This document shows positions 19,332 through 20,568 of a stretch of DNA of 20,568 nucleotides, piece after piece (the first letter of the stretch is position 1; every line of letters begins with the position of its first letter). The translations under genes were made by a program, and so were the position numbers. The stretch is from IMG/VR virus record IMGVR_UViG_3300030107_004381, positions 5,338-25,905 of that record. One strand, written 5' to 3'. The notes under the pieces were generated by a model. The model worked only from the letters and a program-made list of their open reading frames with translations. It was not told the DNA's origin and did not search any database. This DNA is from a virus.

Positions 19332-20568
19332 TACTTGTTCTCCTTTTGATAGAACTTTCTTGCGAAAGAAACACTTCGCTTTTCTGTTACTTTTTTCTTT
19401 TTCTTCTTAGGTTGTTCTGGCCAATCTGGATGACTACCAACCTCAAGTTTCTCTTCTGAGTCAATTGGGTCATGTACTCCCATACTTTGAGTACCTACTT
19501 CTTTAAGTTGTATACCCCACTTTTTAAATTTTTCTTTAACATCTTCTTTCTGAGTAGCGACACCATCCTTTGTTGTAACTCTAGGAGCAATCTTGGCATC
19601 TGTTGCTTTTCCTACTGCTGTATCTGGTGTACTAGATTTTGTTCCAACTGCTGGTTTTTCACGACCACTCTCTGCATCTACCTCTACTGGTTCTTTAGCA
19701 GCAACTGCTTTACCTACAGCTTTTTTAGGTGCACCACTCTTTTTATCTCCCAAATCTTGACCTATTCCTGTCATATCTGGTGCAGTTTTGAATGATTGAT
19801 CAGTAAACGCAGGTTTGTATTTTGGATCTGAAAATTGATGAAGACCATAATCTTTATCGGTATCTGAAGTAGTTGTACCTTCATCTCCGTAACCGCGTAC
19901 ATCTAAGTAAGATGTTGCTTCTGTTAGACCATAATCGTCAAGGACATCCATCAATTCAGCTTTTGGCATACCTTCTTTCTCGGCTTTGGCCATGATACCA
20001 TCCATCCACTTCTTCTTAGCATTCTTGTTCATCCTAGACCATTTTCTCTCTACTTTTCTAGCATCATTATCTATCCAAGCTTCTTTGACTTGTTCTACCT
20101 GAGCGTCAAGATAGTCTGCCATTCCATCAAGTTTATCTACAGCAATTGCAACTTTGTTTGTCCACCAAGAAGGTAATGCACTTTCATCTGATAATTTATT
20201 CAACTCTGCCTCCATCCTCATTAGAGCTGACTTTGCAACTTTTACTTGATTCTTCGCAGACGCAACATCAGTATGTCCACCTTCCATTATTTGACTTTCC
20301 TCATTAAATACACTTACTTTTTTTAATGCTTCAGCCCATGTATTTCTAGCGTGTGGATTTCTTATTTGTTCCATCTTTGGATTGATATCTATTTTTTCTT
20401 CTTTACCACTTTCTGCCTCAGTTGCATCGGGCTCGGCCTCTTCGTCTTCTTCCTCATCGGCCTTGTCCTTGATTTTTTGAACCACTAGGTCAGCAATCTT
20501 CTCTATTTCTTCTTCAGAAGGCTCATCATCTTCTTCTGGTTCTCCTACTGGATCTTCACCTTCATCAT
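19331..20568 (-). CDS. acidic virion-associated protein, N-terminus outside the window
   Basis: The frame is open to the right edge of the window, so the N-terminus is missing; at least 412 codons are present. A GTG at 20485 is not a convincing start, because coding-like acidic sequence continues before it (DEPSEEEIEKIADLVVQKIK). The visible part starts extremely acidic. It then has a module with NPHARNTWAEALKKV and GGHTDVASAKNQVKVAKSAL, then LPSWWTNKVAIAVDKLDGMA, like modules I recall from structural proteins of marine T4-like phages. A Lys/Ala/Pro linker and a basic C-terminus (KKKKKKVTEKRSVSFARKF) follow. Strong opposite charges at the two ends suggest scaffold or core function. It ends at a TAATG overlap with the next structural gene. 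Confidence 0.7.
   Translation of the reverse strand, partial: DEGEDPVGEPEEDDEPSEEEIEKIADLVVQKIKDKADEEEDEEAEPDATEAESGKEEKIDINPKMEQIRNPHARNTWAEALKKVSVFNEESQIMEGGHTDVASAKNQVKVAKSALMRMEAELNKLSDESALPSWWTNKVAIAVDKLDGMADYLDAQVEQVKEAWIDNDARKVERKWSRMNKNAKKKWMDGIMAKAEKEGMPKAELMDVLDDYGLTEATSYLDVRGYGDEGTTTSDTDKDYGLHQFSDPKYKPAFTDQSFKTAPDMTGIGQDLGDKKSGAPKKAVGKAVAAKEPVEVDAESGREKPAVGTKSSTPDTAVGKATDAKIAPRVTTKDGVATQKEDVKEKFKKWGIQLKEVGTQSMGVHDPIDSEEKLEVGSHPDWPEQPKKKKKKVTEKRSVSFARKFYQKENK

Noticed and set aside
1-20568. CRISPR array, insertion sequence, integrase or attachment site
   Set aside because: No regularly spaced direct repeats, transposase, integrase or terminal inverted repeats seen in the window.

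Overview
The window looks like part of a marine T4-like myovirus genome. Every convincing gene lies on the minus strand, so transcription runs from 20568 towards 1. Genes are tightly packed, with repeated ATGA, TAATG and TAAATG junctions. Base composition is AT-rich. T4-type markers include a gp61-like primase, a TATAAATA late promoter, and several structural proteins of a kind I associate with marine T4-like phages. The host is probably a Gram-negative bacterium: the phage encodes lipoproteins, a periplasmic amino-acid-binding protein and a c-type-cytochrome-like membrane protein. The AapJ-like binding protein and low GC would suit a marine alphaproteobacterium, perhaps SAR11-like, but that is inference.

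Layout in transcription order. (a) 20568-16651: virion or structural-type proteins: two acidic or Lys/Glu-rich proteins, then two Ala/Thr/Gly-rich surface-type proteins. The third gene has a T4-type late promoter and the block ends in an intrinsic terminator. (b) 16574-14040: a short coiled-coil protein, two conserved phage proteins of unknown function, an acidic protein and a coiled-coil protein with a C-terminal membrane anchor. (c) 14043-12666: two small unknown proteins, a 29-residue membrane peptide and a HAD/5'-deoxynucleotidase-like enzyme. (d) 12643-8405: an envelope cassette of a three-helix membrane protein, a membrane CxxCH (c-type heme) protein, an AapJ-like amino-acid-binding protein, a Pycsar-effector-family (PycTM/DUF5706) membrane protein, a holin-like protein, a lipase lipoprotein and a glycosyltransferase. 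(e) 8331-5316: a 2H-phosphoesterase-like protein, a RimK-type ATP-grasp ligase, two small unknown proteins and a P-loop kinase. (f) 5255-1: behind a near-perfect sigma70-type promoter, nucleotide and DNA metabolism: primase, ThyX, B12-dependent ribonucleotide reductase, a small lipoprotein, a zinc-ribbon protein, a RuvC-like resolvase and a truncated nuclease-like gene.

Two observations stand out. First, seven otherwise unrelated proteins (P-loop kinase, ATP-grasp ligase, HAD phosphatase and four unknowns) start with the same ten-residue leader, roughly MK[ST]Fxx(H)[LI]xE. It closely resembles the capsid-targeting sequence of T4 internal proteins (MKTYQEFIAE) and ends in an [LI]xE site like that cut by the T4 prohead protease. 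This suggests a cargo of enzymes packaged in the head and injected with the DNA. Second, the envelope cassette holds a homologue of the Pycsar antiphage effector membrane protein, with no visible cyclase, and a 2H phosphoesterase lies a few genes downstream. That combination invites a cyclic-nucleotide-signalling or counter-defence hypothesis. The same cassette carries unusual host-like genes (AapJ, c-type cytochrome, lipase) that may alter the host envelope.
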